Assembly (NCBI GenBank): GCA_031421635.1
Contig: JANOPA010000079.1
Coordinates: forward strand, 1 to 64,000
Source of the DNA: JAPOKJ01 sp031421635
GTDB lineage: Bacteria; Pseudomonadota; Gammaproteobacteria; Burkholderiales; Burkholderiaceae_E
Length of the DNA stretch: 64,000 nt
Direction: 5' to 3'
The position numbers were made by a program, and so were the translations under genes. Below the pieces are notes generated by a model, which did not search any database, was not told the origin of the DNA, and was given only the letters and a program-made list of their open reading frames with translations. Every line of letters begins with the position of its first letter. Within the stretch, counting starts at the first letter, position 1. Below are positions 31,794-40,639 of this stretch, one piece after another.

Positions 31794-32561
31794 CTAGCGA
31801 CTCAACCAAGCCAGCAGCTTCTGATTAAAGCCCACCGGATCCGCCACCATCACCCAATGCCCAGTGGCAAAATCGTGCACTTCACTCCCTGGGCTCGCGG
31901 CCAGTCTCTGGAGCCATTGCGGCGAATGAAACATAAATGGTTTACGTCGACCGTAGAGGTAGAGGAAGGGGCAGTGCGGGAAGAAGTCCACTGCTTTCTT
32001 GAAGCCCCCGGTCCATTGCAAGACATAAGGGTAATTTTGCTGAGCGGCGATCATGCTCGGATCCACCTTGCATCTCAGAGTGCGTGCCATCCAGCGCGTC
32101 ATGACCGTGCCCAAGCCGCCGAGCTTATAGGCCAGAGCCAGCCACAGCTGATAGGCGGCAATCATTAATTTTGCCTTCGCCGTTAAGACTCCAAGGCAAG
32201 CCTTGGAAGAACTATCGCCCACATCTACACCGACTATTCGGGCGACTCGCTCAGGGTATTGGGCCGCGAACTGGTAACCGAAGACACAGCCCCAGTCATG
32301 GAGCAATAACGTGAGCGGCTGCGTGGGGCTGACGGCATCTGCGATGGCTTTGAAGAGCCCAATCATTTCGTCCAATGACGCCGAGCGCGGGGCTTGACTC
32401 AACTCAAAGCCAGGCAGGCTAAAACGTGCGCAACGAAATTTGCCTTTCAGTAGCGCCACCTGAGAGTCCCATAATCGATAGCTGTCCGGCCAGCCATGAA
32501 TCATGAGAATGACCTGTTCGCCCTGTCCTTCGAGATAAACATCGATACCGTGCACATTCAT
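31794..32561 (-). CDS. Alpha/beta hydrolase
   Basis: Alpha/beta-hydrolase-fold enzyme, 255 aa from ATG 32561. The oxyanion motif is IHGWPDSY. The segment LLHDWGCVFGYQFAAQYPERV carries Asp in the nucleophile position (HDWG), as in haloalkane dehalogenases and epoxide hydrolases, rather than Ser. The C-terminal catalytic His is in FATGHWVMVADP. It follows the Rieske dioxygenase beta subunit on the same strand and may hydrolyse a ring-derived or ester intermediate. Neither ATG 32561 nor TTG 32597 has a strong ribosome-binding site, so the start is uncertain. Confidence 0.85.
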   Translation of the reverse strand: MNVHGIDVYLEGQGEQVILMIHGWPDSYRLWDSQVALLKGKFRCARFSLPGFELSQAPRSASLDEMIGLFKAIADAVSPTQPLTLLLHDWGCVFGYQFAAQYPERVARIVGVDVGDSSSKACLGVLTAKAKLMIAAYQLWLALAYKLGGLGTVMTRWMARTLRCKVDPSMIAAQQNYPYVLQWTGGFKKAVDFFPHCPFLYLYGRRKPFMFHSPQWLQRLAASPGSEVHDFATGHWVMVADPVGFNQKLLAWLSR

Positions 32562-32611
32562 CTTAGTAGCAGTTGCAGACACTTCGGAGACTTTCAAAAC
32601 ACAGACTCACA

Positions 32612-33091
32612 TTAAATAAAAAGCTGAATCGAAGGCAACATCGCATCGGCATTCAGCAGGTCACAGCGCTTAAGTACAATTTTGCACACGCCATGGTCTA
32701 GCCTTATAAGGTGCCGAACGGTTACCGCATATTGTTGCTGCACTTCAGCACGGGTTTCGGTGTAGATAAGCTGAGTTCTAGTCTCAAAGCGGTTCCCTGC
32801 CAAACTAAAAACATCCACTTCCGGGGTTTGCAAAAGATGATGCGCGCGACTGGCTGGTTGTTGCGAAAACGCACGCACATGCTTTAGGCGCTCAATACGC
32901 AATTTCAAAAGAAGCCTATCCTCGTAGGCCAGCGAATTATGGTTCTCGCCATCGTCCTGATTTGCCGACAGTGGAACCCAATAAAACCCGTCCTCCGCGA
33001 AGCAGGCGTACCAGTCCTCATATTTGCACTCGTCTAACAAACGAGCTTCATGGATCACAAAGCGAATCAGCTGATTTTGATCAAAGCTCAT
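32612..33091 (-). CDS. Aromatic-ring-hydroxylating dioxygenase beta subunit
   Basis: Small structural subunit of a Rieske non-heme iron dioxygenase, 159 aa, with the cystatin/NTF2-like fold. Recognisable blocks are HEARLLDECKYEDWYACFAEDGFYWVP near the N-terminus and DRLLLKLRIERLKH followed by HLLQTPEV. It lies 12 bases after the alpha-subunit gene with a strong GGGGGAGG ribosome-binding site, so the two are made together. No reductase or ferredoxin component is adjacent; these would have to come from elsewhere. Confidence 0.9.
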   Translation of the reverse strand: MSFDQNQLIRFVIHEARLLDECKYEDWYACFAEDGFYWVPLSANQDDGENHNSLAYEDRLLLKLRIERLKHVRAFSQQPASRAHHLLQTPEVDVFSLAGNRFETRTQLIYTETRAEVQQQYAVTVRHLIRLDHGVCKIVLKRCDLLNADAMLPSIQLFI

Positions 33092-33103
33092 CAGCCCTCC
33101 CCC

Positions 33104-34420
33104 TTACGATCCATCGCCGTTCATTAATTCTAACCAGGCACTGAACTGGTTGCGCATGCTCGCCTCACTGGTGCCATTGACGACCAAGTCATAAGGTCGA
33201 TTCGAGCTCATGGCGAGACTCTCCGGCTCATTGGCATTTCGATGCAGGCTCACCCATTCATTGCCACTCGCGGCCAGCCCCTCTTGAATCGAGCGGTAGC
33301 AGTGCAAATCATCGTGTCCGACCACGGACATCGGGGAGTTGATAAGACGGTTGTAGATAATGGAGCGTTGCAAAAGTTTCGCGGGAGCCCCCTTGAGACG
33401 AAAGGTCCAAGACTCGATCAAGGTTTTATCCGCTGCTAAAGGCCGTACTACCCGGATGGTTTGTATTGCCCCCTTAATTGTCAGGCTTGGGTAGTAAACA
33501 GTATTGTGTCGGACGGTGCCAAGAATTTCATGCGCTCGGGCCTCACCGTAGCGTTGATTCATAGCACCCTCATATTCTGGAATCACCGAATACTTGGAAT
33601 GAATCGAATAGTTTGCGCCAGAATAGCCATGGCCATGATTGAGTACGCGAATCCCCATTTTGTCGTAGAAATCATAGTCATTGACGAACGGCACAAACTG
33701 TTCAATCGCCATAGGCGCAGACTCGCCTTCGGGCAAGGCCTCCGCAAGCTTTTTAGCAGTACCAGCAGACGATTCGTGAGCCACCATGGGGTGCATCGAG
33801 TCGTTGAGGTTTTCAACAAACATTTTCCAGTTGCAGTTATGCAAGTAACGCAGGCACCCTCCTGCAATCTCCAACTCTCCCTCGGGCGAGCGATCGGCAA
33901 GATTATCAATCGAGGAGAGCGCATCACCGAAATATTCATGGAAACCGATGCCGGTTGTGGCGATACGAACAAATACAAAACCTCGGTACAACTGCATCGC
34001 GCCCACGCCACCTAGCCCCTGGGTAGCTTCGCAATCTTTAAAACCAGTGTTCTCGTAACCACTCTTGAGCGGAATGGCCATGATGCGGCCGTCGAGATGA
34101 TAGGTCCACGCATGGTAAGGACAGCGAAAGAACTTACCGACATTGCCGTGGCTGGCACTCACAAGTTTTGTCCCTTTGTGAGCACAGCGATTTTTCAGCA
34201 CCGTCACACTGGCATCCATACGACGCACCATCATCAAAGGTTCGCCTGCAATCTCCGTCGCATAGAAGTCGCCGGGCGCGTTGACCTGACTCTCATGACC
34301 GAGATAGACCCAGGCATTGCGCCAGAGTCGTTTCTGCTCCATGGCAAAAACCTCGGCATCCAGATAAACATCGCGATGCACAGCGTCAGACTTGATCAGA
34401 GCTGAGAAATTTTTAAACAT
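33104..34420 (-). CDS. Rieske aromatic-ring-hydroxylating dioxygenase alpha subunit
   Basis: Catalytic subunit, 438 aa. The Rieske [2Fe-2S] centre is bound by CAHKGT and CPYHAWTY (about residues 78-101). The mononuclear iron site is intact in ENLNDSMHPMVAHES (Asn, Asp, two His), and a later Asp is in GHDDLHCYRSIQ. The protein resembles the benzoate/anthranilate/cumate-type alpha subunits in layout. It lies between the beta subunit and the indolepyruvate oxidoreductase genes on the same strand, which ties ring oxidation to CoA-thioester formation. The substrate is unknown. Confidence 0.93.
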   Translation of the reverse strand: MFKNFSALIKSDAVHRDVYLDAEVFAMEQKRLWRNAWVYLGHESQVNAPGDFYATEIAGEPLMMVRRMDASVTVLKNRCAHKGTKLVSASHGNVGKFFRCPYHAWTYHLDGRIMAIPLKSGYENTGFKDCEATQGLGGVGAMQLYRGFVFVRIATTGIGFHEYFGDALSSIDNLADRSPEGELEIAGGCLRYLHNCNWKMFVENLNDSMHPMVAHESSAGTAKKLAEALPEGESAPMAIEQFVPFVNDYDFYDKMGIRVLNHGHGYSGANYSIHSKYSVIPEYEGAMNQRYGEARAHEILGTVRHNTVYYPSLTIKGAIQTIRVVRPLAADKTLIESWTFRLKGAPAKLLQRSIIYNRLINSPMSVVGHDDLHCYRSIQEGLAASGNEWVSLHRNANEPESLAMSSNRPYDLVVNGTSEASMRNQFSAWLELMNGDGS

Positions 34421-34435
34421 GTTGGTTATTCGCTC

Positions 34436-36019
34436 TCAAGGAACCGTTACGCCGTGATGGACGACAGTAAGCTCTTCTAGACCCAGCGCGCTCAAGGCGA
34501 CTTTTAACCCGGCTCCCACATCGTCCGCCAAAGCGGCGTCCGCTAAGCGCTTAAGGTTCTGTGCGGAGACTAAATCTTGCTCGGAATCGTTCTTCAAGAA
34601 TGGCAATGAGCGCAAGAGCGTTTCGAAGTTAAGCTTTCCACGTTGCTGTGTATCGCTATAGCCTTTAATCAGGCGCTGGGCACGCGCTAACTCCAGGGCT
34701 AGTAAGGGGCGATTCGCGGACAAGGCTTCAATTTCCGAACACCAGCGCATCATCTCTCGATGTTCGTTAGCAAAACGCAAGGAACCAGGCCGCCAGCGTC
34801 GAGCGGCCGCGACCAAATAGAGTTGCATAAAACCACGCAGCGAACTAGTCTCGAGAACCTTACCCTCACCCAGAAAAGGGCGCATCAAGGACTGCAAAAA
34901 CTTGGAGCGCATGAGCCAAGCACCGAGAGAGCGCGGCAAGCTATCGGCAACCTCCTCAAAACGAGGGTGCAAATACTCTCGAATCTCGAGCACCTGTTGC
35001 TCTTTGAGGCCGACTTCGTGCGCGACTCGCTTAAAGCGTGACGAGCGAATTTTGAGATCAGCCACTCGAACAATATCCTCATAGGTCATCCACAAGGCCA
35101 AACCTCGCACAGTCTCTTCAAGTAAAACATCGTTTGGACTAAAGGTTTTCCAAAGCGCCTCAACACGATCCAAGTAGAGGCGAGCGTAGTTCAGGTCTTG
35201 ATAGTCACAACATTTGGTCACTGCGCTCGCCAGGGTTGCATGGGCCCGTATTGGCAACGCTTCGATGCGCGGCCTAAGCACTTCGAGTCTTGAACCTAAT
35301 TTCACCACCGGACTGTTTAGCCCCTGCGCGGCCCGAGGCGTGGGCCCACCATCGAGAACCGACTTGTCGACGTCGCTCGCAATGGATGCAGACAACCCCG
35401 CCGAGAAACCACTCTCAAAGGCTGCCAAACTACTCTCCACACCTACACCGGCGTCTCGAATCGCTGCTTGGAAATGCTCGCGCGTGAAGGGTAAGACGGC
35501 ACAGGCCGCCATAGCGCCAAACAGGCTGGCGCTCACCACCGAACCCTGTTGTTGGGCCATCGCCGAAAAATCGTGGCCAATGAAGCGCAAAGCTTGGGCC
35601 TGACACAGCCGCAACAGTTTTTCGCTATCGACTCGGCCATCGCCCATCGCGATTTTCTCAGTCATCGAAAAGACGCGATGAGTCGATGCGATGAGCGTGC
35701 TGCGCTCAGGGGTGACCAAGCCACGCTGCAAGGCACGGCCAGCTTCCATTAATTCGGAGGCGACGACCAGATCGACTTCGCCGGGTACCGGCATCAGGCT
35801 TAAAACAGGAGTGCGCCCGGCAACATCAGCCTTTACGAATTCCACGTAATAGATCGTCGCGCCGGTACGCTGAGCCACGCCGGGCACCGAGGTGGTTTGA
35901 GCATCAAAGCCAGCATGCTCGGCCATGTGAATCAGCCAATCCGCCAGAACCCCGCCACCCTCTCCTCCCATGGCAAGAATTGCCACCGTGTAGACCCGCG
36001 AGGGTGCCGTCAAACTCAT
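34436..36019 (-). CDS. iorB: Indolepyruvate ferredoxin oxidoreductase beta-subunit-like protein
   Basis: Gamma/beta-type subunit of a 2-oxoacid:ferredoxin oxidoreductase, 527 aa. The N-terminal 200 residues match the pyruvate-ferredoxin oxidoreductase gamma domain (ILAMGGEGGGVLADWLIHMAEHAG, SVPGVAQRTGATIYYVE, LVVASELMEAGRALQRG). The remaining 300 residues form a helical region typical of the longer proteobacterial form. ATG 36019 overlaps the iorA stop (ATGA), replacing a longer but unlikely start inside iorA. Together with the alpha subunit it should convert an arylpyruvate or similar 2-oxoacid to an acyl-CoA. Confidence 0.88.
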   Translation of the reverse strand: MSLTAPSRVYTVAILAMGGEGGGVLADWLIHMAEHAGFDAQTTSVPGVAQRTGATIYYVEFVKADVAGRTPVLSLMPVPGEVDLVVASELMEAGRALQRGLVTPERSTLIASTHRVFSMTEKIAMGDGRVDSEKLLRLCQAQALRFIGHDFSAMAQQQGSVVSASLFGAMAACAVLPFTREHFQAAIRDAGVGVESSLAAFESGFSAGLSASIASDVDKSVLDGGPTPRAAQGLNSPVVKLGSRLEVLRPRIEALPIRAHATLASAVTKCCDYQDLNYARLYLDRVEALWKTFSPNDVLLEETVRGLALWMTYEDIVRVADLKIRSSRFKRVAHEVGLKEQQVLEIREYLHPRFEEVADSLPRSLGAWLMRSKFLQSLMRPFLGEGKVLETSSLRGFMQLYLVAAARRWRPGSLRFANEHREMMRWCSEIEALSANRPLLALELARAQRLIKGYSDTQQRGKLNFETLLRSLPFLKNDSEQDLVSAQNLKRLADAALADDVGAGLKVALSALGLEELTVVHHGVTVP

Positions 36020-38268
36020 GCCTGTAGTCCCGCTAATCGGCGATCCAATCGTTTTTGCAGCCAGGCGATGACTTTGCTGCGCATCGCCTGCTTCCAGCGA
36101 TCCCAAGCACTCGGGTTACTCACGATGCTCGCCTTGTAAAACGAAGGGCACAGCACCGCGGCCTGCGAAGCTTCACCGCAGAGTCCGCAGCCCACGCAAG
36201 AGTCCAGCACCGTAGCCACCGGATCGCGCCTCAAAGGATCAGGATTAGGCTTAATACTCAACGATGGACAACCCGACAGTCGAATGCAAGAGTGGTCCCC
36301 TGTACAGGTATCAGCATCAACGCCAAAGCGCTCCCTGACGGTGCGCTCACCGCGCTCTATCGCTGCTTTCACCTGGGGCCTGATTCGCCTTTGCTTATTC
36401 AACATGCACTCGCTTTGCGCAACCAAGACCTTTGGCCCTTTTTCCTTCGTGGTGAGCGCTTCTTTAAGGGTTGCCTTCATGGCTTTGAGGTCATAGGTAC
36501 GATCAATCGTTCGCACCCAGGTGACGCCAACACCATGCACGGCTTTGGCAATCGGATTATTGGTGGCACGTAGCGAGTTGACCGCTTTCGAGGACAAGAT
36601 ATCTTGCCCACCTGTCGCAGCCGAATAGCCGTTATCCACCACGACCAACAGATTGTCGCTTTTATTGAAAACAGCATTGCCCACACCGCTGGTCAAACCA
36701 TTGTGCCAAAAGCCGCCATCGCCCATGAAGCTAATGGTGCGTTTATCGGTCTCCTGGGTGTTGAAGGCGGAAGCACCGGCCCAGCCAAGTCCATAACCCA
36801 TGGTCGTGGCGCCGATATTGAAAGGCGGCAAGATCGAAAACAAATGGCAACCAATATCGGCGCTGATGTGATGCTTACCAATTTCACGTTCCAAAAGTTT
36901 AACCGCAGTAAATATCGGTCGCTCTGGGCAGCCCGTGCAAAAAGATGGTGGTCGGCCATGTACTACCTCAGCCAGCTCCACCTGATCCAAGGGTGTAATG
37001 GGAATCACACGTCGCAATGCCAAGCTCGGTGTTTGGCTCACGCTCCGTGAGGCTCTCGATACTTCTTGAATGATCGCAGCGGCTTGCGCTTCAACCTGTG
37101 CCTCTACTGAATTAGCCGCGGGTACCGCACCATAATGCTCAAGAAAGGCTCGCAAACCCTTTAACATGACGCCCCCGGTGTATTCACCGGCCATCGGTAA
37201 GAAATCCTTACCGTGCAACTTAGTCTGAAGGTCGGCTCGACGCAAAATCGTATTGACATTTTGCTCGATGAAATCTGGTTGACCTTCTTCCACCAACATG
37301 ACCGCACGCTTGCCCGCGCAAAAACGCTTAAACTCATCATCCACCAGAGGATAGGTGACATTCAAAACATAGAGGGGGACCTTGCTCTCGCCCCAGGTAT
37401 CGGCCAGCCCAAGAGATTGCAAAGCACGGATCACGCCGTTGTACATTCCCCCTTGCAGGACAATACCAAGTTGTTGAGATTTTGAACCGCTAGAATTCTG
37501 TCCAAAAAACTCATTGAGTTGTTGCTCTTGAATAAAACGCAGCGCATTTGGCCAGCGAGTATTAATTTTCTCCTGCTCATGCAAATACGTGGCCGGTGGC
37601 AGCGCAATACGATTGGTATCGCGCTGCGGCGCTTCCATCGCGTCTTTCAAATTAAAAGAAGCACGCTTATTGTCCTTTGTTTTGAAGCGACCATGGACAT
37701 GACAGGCGCGAATGCGAAGCTCCAGCATCACAGGCGTATTGCTCGCTTCAGACAGTTGAAAACCCTTCTCCACCATATCCACAATACTGGTCAAATTAGG
37801 TCGCGGATCCAACAACCAGATTTGTGATTTCATGGCGAAGGCATGGGAGCGCTCTTGCATGATGCTCGAACCTTCGCCGTAGTCTTCGCCAACGATAATC
37901 ATGGCGCCGCCCTTTACGCCCCCCGAGGCCAAATTGGCCAGAGCATCGGAGGCTACATTGGTGCCGACCGTACTTTTGAAAGTGACTGCTCCGCGTAAGG
38001 GATAGTTGACCGAAGCCGCAAGAGTTGCCGCCGCAGTCGCCTCCGAAGCCGAATGCTCAAAGCGAATTCCTAGCTCCTGCAAGATGTCATTGGCATCGGT
38101 CAAGACATCCATAAGATGTGAAATCGGTGCGCCTTGATAGCCCGCCACATAAGACACCCCCGATTGCAGCAGTGCCTTGGTCACCGCAAGAATGCCTTCA
38201 CCGCGAAATTCTTCGCCGTCACCGAGCCTGAGGGATTCAACTTCTTTTTTAAATGAACGTTCGGCCAT
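36016..38268 (-). CDS. iorA: Indolepyruvate ferredoxin oxidoreductase alpha-subunit-like protein
   Basis: TPP-dependent 2-oxoacid:ferredoxin oxidoreductase alpha subunit, 750 aa. The N-terminal pyrimidine-binding region shows SGVSYVAGYQGAPISHLMD and GAVTFKSTVGTNVASDALANLA. The TPP/Mg motif is FMGDGGFWHNGLTSGVGNAVFN with LLVVVDNGYSAATGGQ. A C-terminal ferredoxin-like region has CTGDHSCIRLSGCPSL and CVGCGLCGEASQAAVLCPSF for iron-sulfur clusters. Such enzymes oxidatively decarboxylate arylpyruvates to arylacetyl-CoA in amino-acid catabolism. It is translationally coupled to iorB. Confidence 0.93.
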   Translation of the reverse strand: MAERSFKKEVESLRLGDGEEFRGEGILAVTKALLQSGVSYVAGYQGAPISHLMDVLTDANDILQELGIRFEHSASEATAAATLAASVNYPLRGAVTFKSTVGTNVASDALANLASGGVKGGAMIIVGEDYGEGSSIMQERSHAFAMKSQIWLLDPRPNLTSIVDMVEKGFQLSEASNTPVMLELRIRACHVHGRFKTKDNKRASFNLKDAMEAPQRDTNRIALPPATYLHEQEKINTRWPNALRFIQEQQLNEFFGQNSSGSKSQQLGIVLQGGMYNGVIRALQSLGLADTWGESKVPLYVLNVTYPLVDDEFKRFCAGKRAVMLVEEGQPDFIEQNVNTILRRADLQTKLHGKDFLPMAGEYTGGVMLKGLRAFLEHYGAVPAANSVEAQVEAQAAAIIQEVSRASRSVSQTPSLALRRVIPITPLDQVELAEVVHGRPPSFCTGCPERPIFTAVKLLEREIGKHHISADIGCHLFSILPPFNIGATTMGYGLGWAGASAFNTQETDKRTISFMGDGGFWHNGLTSGVGNAVFNKSDNLLVVVDNGYSAATGGQDILSSKAVNSLRATNNPIAKAVHGVGVTWVRTIDRTYDLKAMKATLKEALTTKEKGPKVLVAQSECMLNKQRRIRPQVKAAIERGERTVRERFGVDADTCTGDHSCIRLSGCPSLSIKPNPDPLRRDPVATVLDSCVGCGLCGEASQAAVLCPSFYKASIVSNPSAWDRWKQAMRSKVIAWLQKRLDRRLAGLQA

Positions 38269-38317
38269 AAGCTTTCTTGCTGCTAGTGGTAGTTAAGACG
38301 AAGTATTTCACAAGCCC

Positions 38318-39328
38318 TCACAGTACGGGAGGGCGTTGCAAGCCAAGATGTCCAAGCATTGCCAAGGAACGCGCTAAGGCGTCCTTACGATAAGCTGTCA
38401 CATCGACCTTGGCGTAATCATAGAACCCTGCGCCGCTCTTGAGGCCGTTACGCCCTTCGAGCATCATGCGATTGACGATATCCGGTGCAGTGTAGCGCTC
38501 AGGGCTCAGGGCCTGGGCAAGATAACGACTCGCATGGTACAAAATATCATTGCCACCGTAATCGATAAATTCGACCACCCCCATCGCCGCGAATCGAAAC
38601 CCCAGACCGTAGCGGGTCGCTTTGTCAATTTCCTCGGCAGTGGCAACCCCCTCCTCAACCATGCGAGCAGCTTCGTTCATGATCAAGGCTTGTAAGCGAG
38701 GCACGATAAAACCTGGGGCTGGGCCACATACAATCGGTACCTTACCTATCCCCTCCAAAAGCATTTTCAGCTTGGAGACCACGTTCGGGTCAGTGCCCGG
38801 ATGAGTACTGATCTCGACCAAGGGCACGACGTAGGCTGGGTTCAACCAGTGAGCATTGAGTAATCGCTCAGGGTGGCTCACCATAGCCACTAAATCGGTG
38901 ACCAAAATAGTCGACGTAGTCGAAGCGATGGTGGCAGAGTCAGGGCAATTGAGACATAAACGTTGCAAGGCATCGCGTTTGGCCTCAAGGGTCTCGGGCA
39001 CAGCCTCGAACACAAGTTCGGCCTTGCGCAAGCTGGCCGCGCTGTCCTCAAGCCGAATTAGGCGCACTCTTTGCAAAATTTTTGCAATCGCGGCGACGGT
39101 GGCGCGCTCGTCCATTGCACCCATCAGGCCGAGCTCAGCCAAGGTTTCGAGACTGGTACGCACCTCGTCCCCGGCTTCAGCGCGCAACTGAAGCCACTGC
39201 ACCTCGCTACGGGATTTAAAATCAATGACATCGACCACATAGCCGGCGTAGGCGAAAGCAATGGCAATGCCTCGCCCCATCCGGCCTGCGCCAAGACTGA
39301 CGATCGGGGCGAGGGGCAAAGCGTTCAA
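38318..39328 (-). CDS. 3-hydroxyacyl-CoA dehydrogenase family protein
   Basis: NAD-dependent dehydrogenase of 336 aa. The Rossmann motif is VSLGAGRMGRGIAIAFAYAGYVV. ELVFEAVPETLEAKRDAL and STTSTILVTDLVAMVSHPERLLNAHWLNP follow, the latter with the catalytic His. The C-terminal helical domain begins near PGFIVPRLQALIMNEAARMVEEG. Single-domain length fits 3-hydroxybutyryl-CoA or carnitine dehydrogenase types. The start is TTG, overlapping the TGA of the preceding opine-dehydrogenase-like gene (TTGA); any later ATG would remove the nucleotide-binding motif. Confidence 0.9.
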   Translation of the reverse strand: MNALPLAPIVSLGAGRMGRGIAIAFAYAGYVVDVIDFKSRSEVQWLQLRAEAGDEVRTSLETLAELGLMGAMDERATVAAIAKILQRVRLIRLEDSAASLRKAELVFEAVPETLEAKRDALQRLCLNCPDSATIASTTSTILVTDLVAMVSHPERLLNAHWLNPAYVVPLVEISTHPGTDPNVVSKLKMLLEGIGKVPIVCGPAPGFIVPRLQALIMNEAARMVEEGVATAEEIDKATRYGLGFRFAAMGVVEFIDYGGNDILYHASRYLAQALSPERYTAPDIVNRMMLEGRNGLKSGAGFYDYAKVDVTAYRKDALARSLAMLGHLGLQRPPVL

Positions 39329-40419
39329 CTTTGAATTCCCGAGCGCAGCATGGCCTGAAGCTTGGATACGCTTAAATCATCCAGCCCCAAGGCCTCAAGG
39401 CTTCTTGCTCCAGGGTCAGGTCCTCGCCCCAAGCCAGGTCGGCCGACGATGGCTCCAGCGATAGCCAGAAGGCCGGAAGCCACGGGAACCTCTAGACCGA
39501 CTTTACGTGCCACCGAAGCTAAAAAGGCCAAGCCCAACAAGACATCCTCGGTCATATAGCGATGACTATGCAGGTCGATGGTTTCTCGCCAATCACCTGA
39601 ATCAGTCAAACGCTTATGGGCATCTCCATACATCCAACGATCACTATTGTAGTGATCCGCTAGTGGATAATGAGGTGAGCCATAACCGAAAACTTCACGC
39701 AACCTCATGCGCTCCGCATCCAACGCATTGGTCACCGCTCGCACCGCTGGCGTGGTGCCTTCATGATGAATATCCCAACGCTCGAAATGCTGCAACGGCG
39801 CCGCGTTCAAAAGAATTAAGGGCGGGTGAATAATCGGACCAGCATTCATCAGCGCACCCGAGAGCGCGTCGCCACAGGCATGTACTGAAGCATAAGCTCG
39901 TTGAATGACTTCAATCGCATGAGCGGAGCGGCTCAAAGGGTAGACCCCTGTCGGCAAGCGCACAGCGCGGATGGTAATTGTGACCGCGTCTGGGCCATGT
40001 GTACGAGCCAAATAAGGCAAGGTACCTGTCTCGGCATAGGTCACATCAGAGTGATTGCCGAGTTGCCGAACGATTTTGTCGATCAAGAAAGAACCAAAAG
40101 TTCCGGGTGCCAAGAAAACCACCTGACCGGCCTTTAGATGAGGGGCCATGACCCGCGCCAGATCTTCATGGCTATTGGCTGGCAAAGGCAAGACGATCAG
40201 CTCAGCACCATCGAGCACTTGCGCAATATCGGCACTCATCAAGGGCATTGGAATTCGCCGTTGGCCGACGCTATCCTTAAGCAATACTCCGCCCGCTGCC
40301 CGAATCGGCTCAAAGCCAGCCGAATGACGCCGCCACCAAGCGATTTGATGGCCCTGCTCGCTGAGATCTGCCGCGGCCGCAAAACAGCCATGGCCACCAC
40401 CTAAAATCGCGATCCGCAC
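39325..40419 (-). CDS. NAD/NADP octopine/nopaline dehydrogenase-like protein
   Basis: Protein of 364 aa with an N-terminal Rossmann domain (IAILGGGHGCFAAAADLSEQGHQIAWWRR) and a C-terminal octopine-dehydrogenase domain (NAGPIIHPPLILLNAA, GYGSPHYPLADHY, HSHRYMTEDVLLGLAFLASVARKVGLEVPVASGLLAIAGAIVGR). The His in the IIHPP segment corresponds to the catalytic region of the family. Known members join or split amino acids and 2-oxoacids. The start is GTG 40419, supported by AGGAG 5 bases upstream. Lying next to 2-oxoacid oxidoreductase genes, it could release the 2-oxoacid or amino acid they use (inference). Confidence 0.85.
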   Translation of the reverse strand: MRIAILGGGHGCFAAAADLSEQGHQIAWWRRHSAGFEPIRAAGGVLLKDSVGQRRIPMPLMSADIAQVLDGAELIVLPLPANSHEDLARVMAPHLKAGQVVFLAPGTFGSFLIDKIVRQLGNHSDVTYAETGTLPYLARTHGPDAVTITIRAVRLPTGVYPLSRSAHAIEVIQRAYASVHACGDALSGALMNAGPIIHPPLILLNAAPLQHFERWDIHHEGTTPAVRAVTNALDAERMRLREVFGYGSPHYPLADHYNSDRWMYGDAHKRLTDSGDWRETIDLHSHRYMTEDVLLGLAFLASVARKVGLEVPVASGLLAIAGAIVGRPGLGRGPDPGARSLEALGLDDLSVSKLQAMLRSGIQS

Positions 40420-40542
40420 CGATGCTCCTTGCTCACTTAAATGCCTGATGGGAAGTCTAAGCGATTTTTACTGTCTCCGCGATCAGTCGAGGCGGAAACC
40501 GTGACTGATTGAAGCTCCAAAGAACGTCCTCCTGCGCTGCTC

Positions 40543-40639
40543 GATCAGGCCGACGTGACACTCGGCGGAGCGGGGTAAAGGAGTAGGGCCTTCAAGTCCG
40601 GGGGACACCCGCGGAGCCGAGTGCCACGTCGACCTGATC
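40543..40639. repeat. Imperfect 30-bp inverted repeat around the aldolase stop codon
   Basis: Left arm 40543-40572 and right arm 40610-40639 pair at about 25 of 30 positions, with 37 bases between. The right arm is inside the class II aldolase gene and the left arm lies beyond its stop (40592), so its mRNA can fold a long hairpin over the stop codon. Confidence 0.8.
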
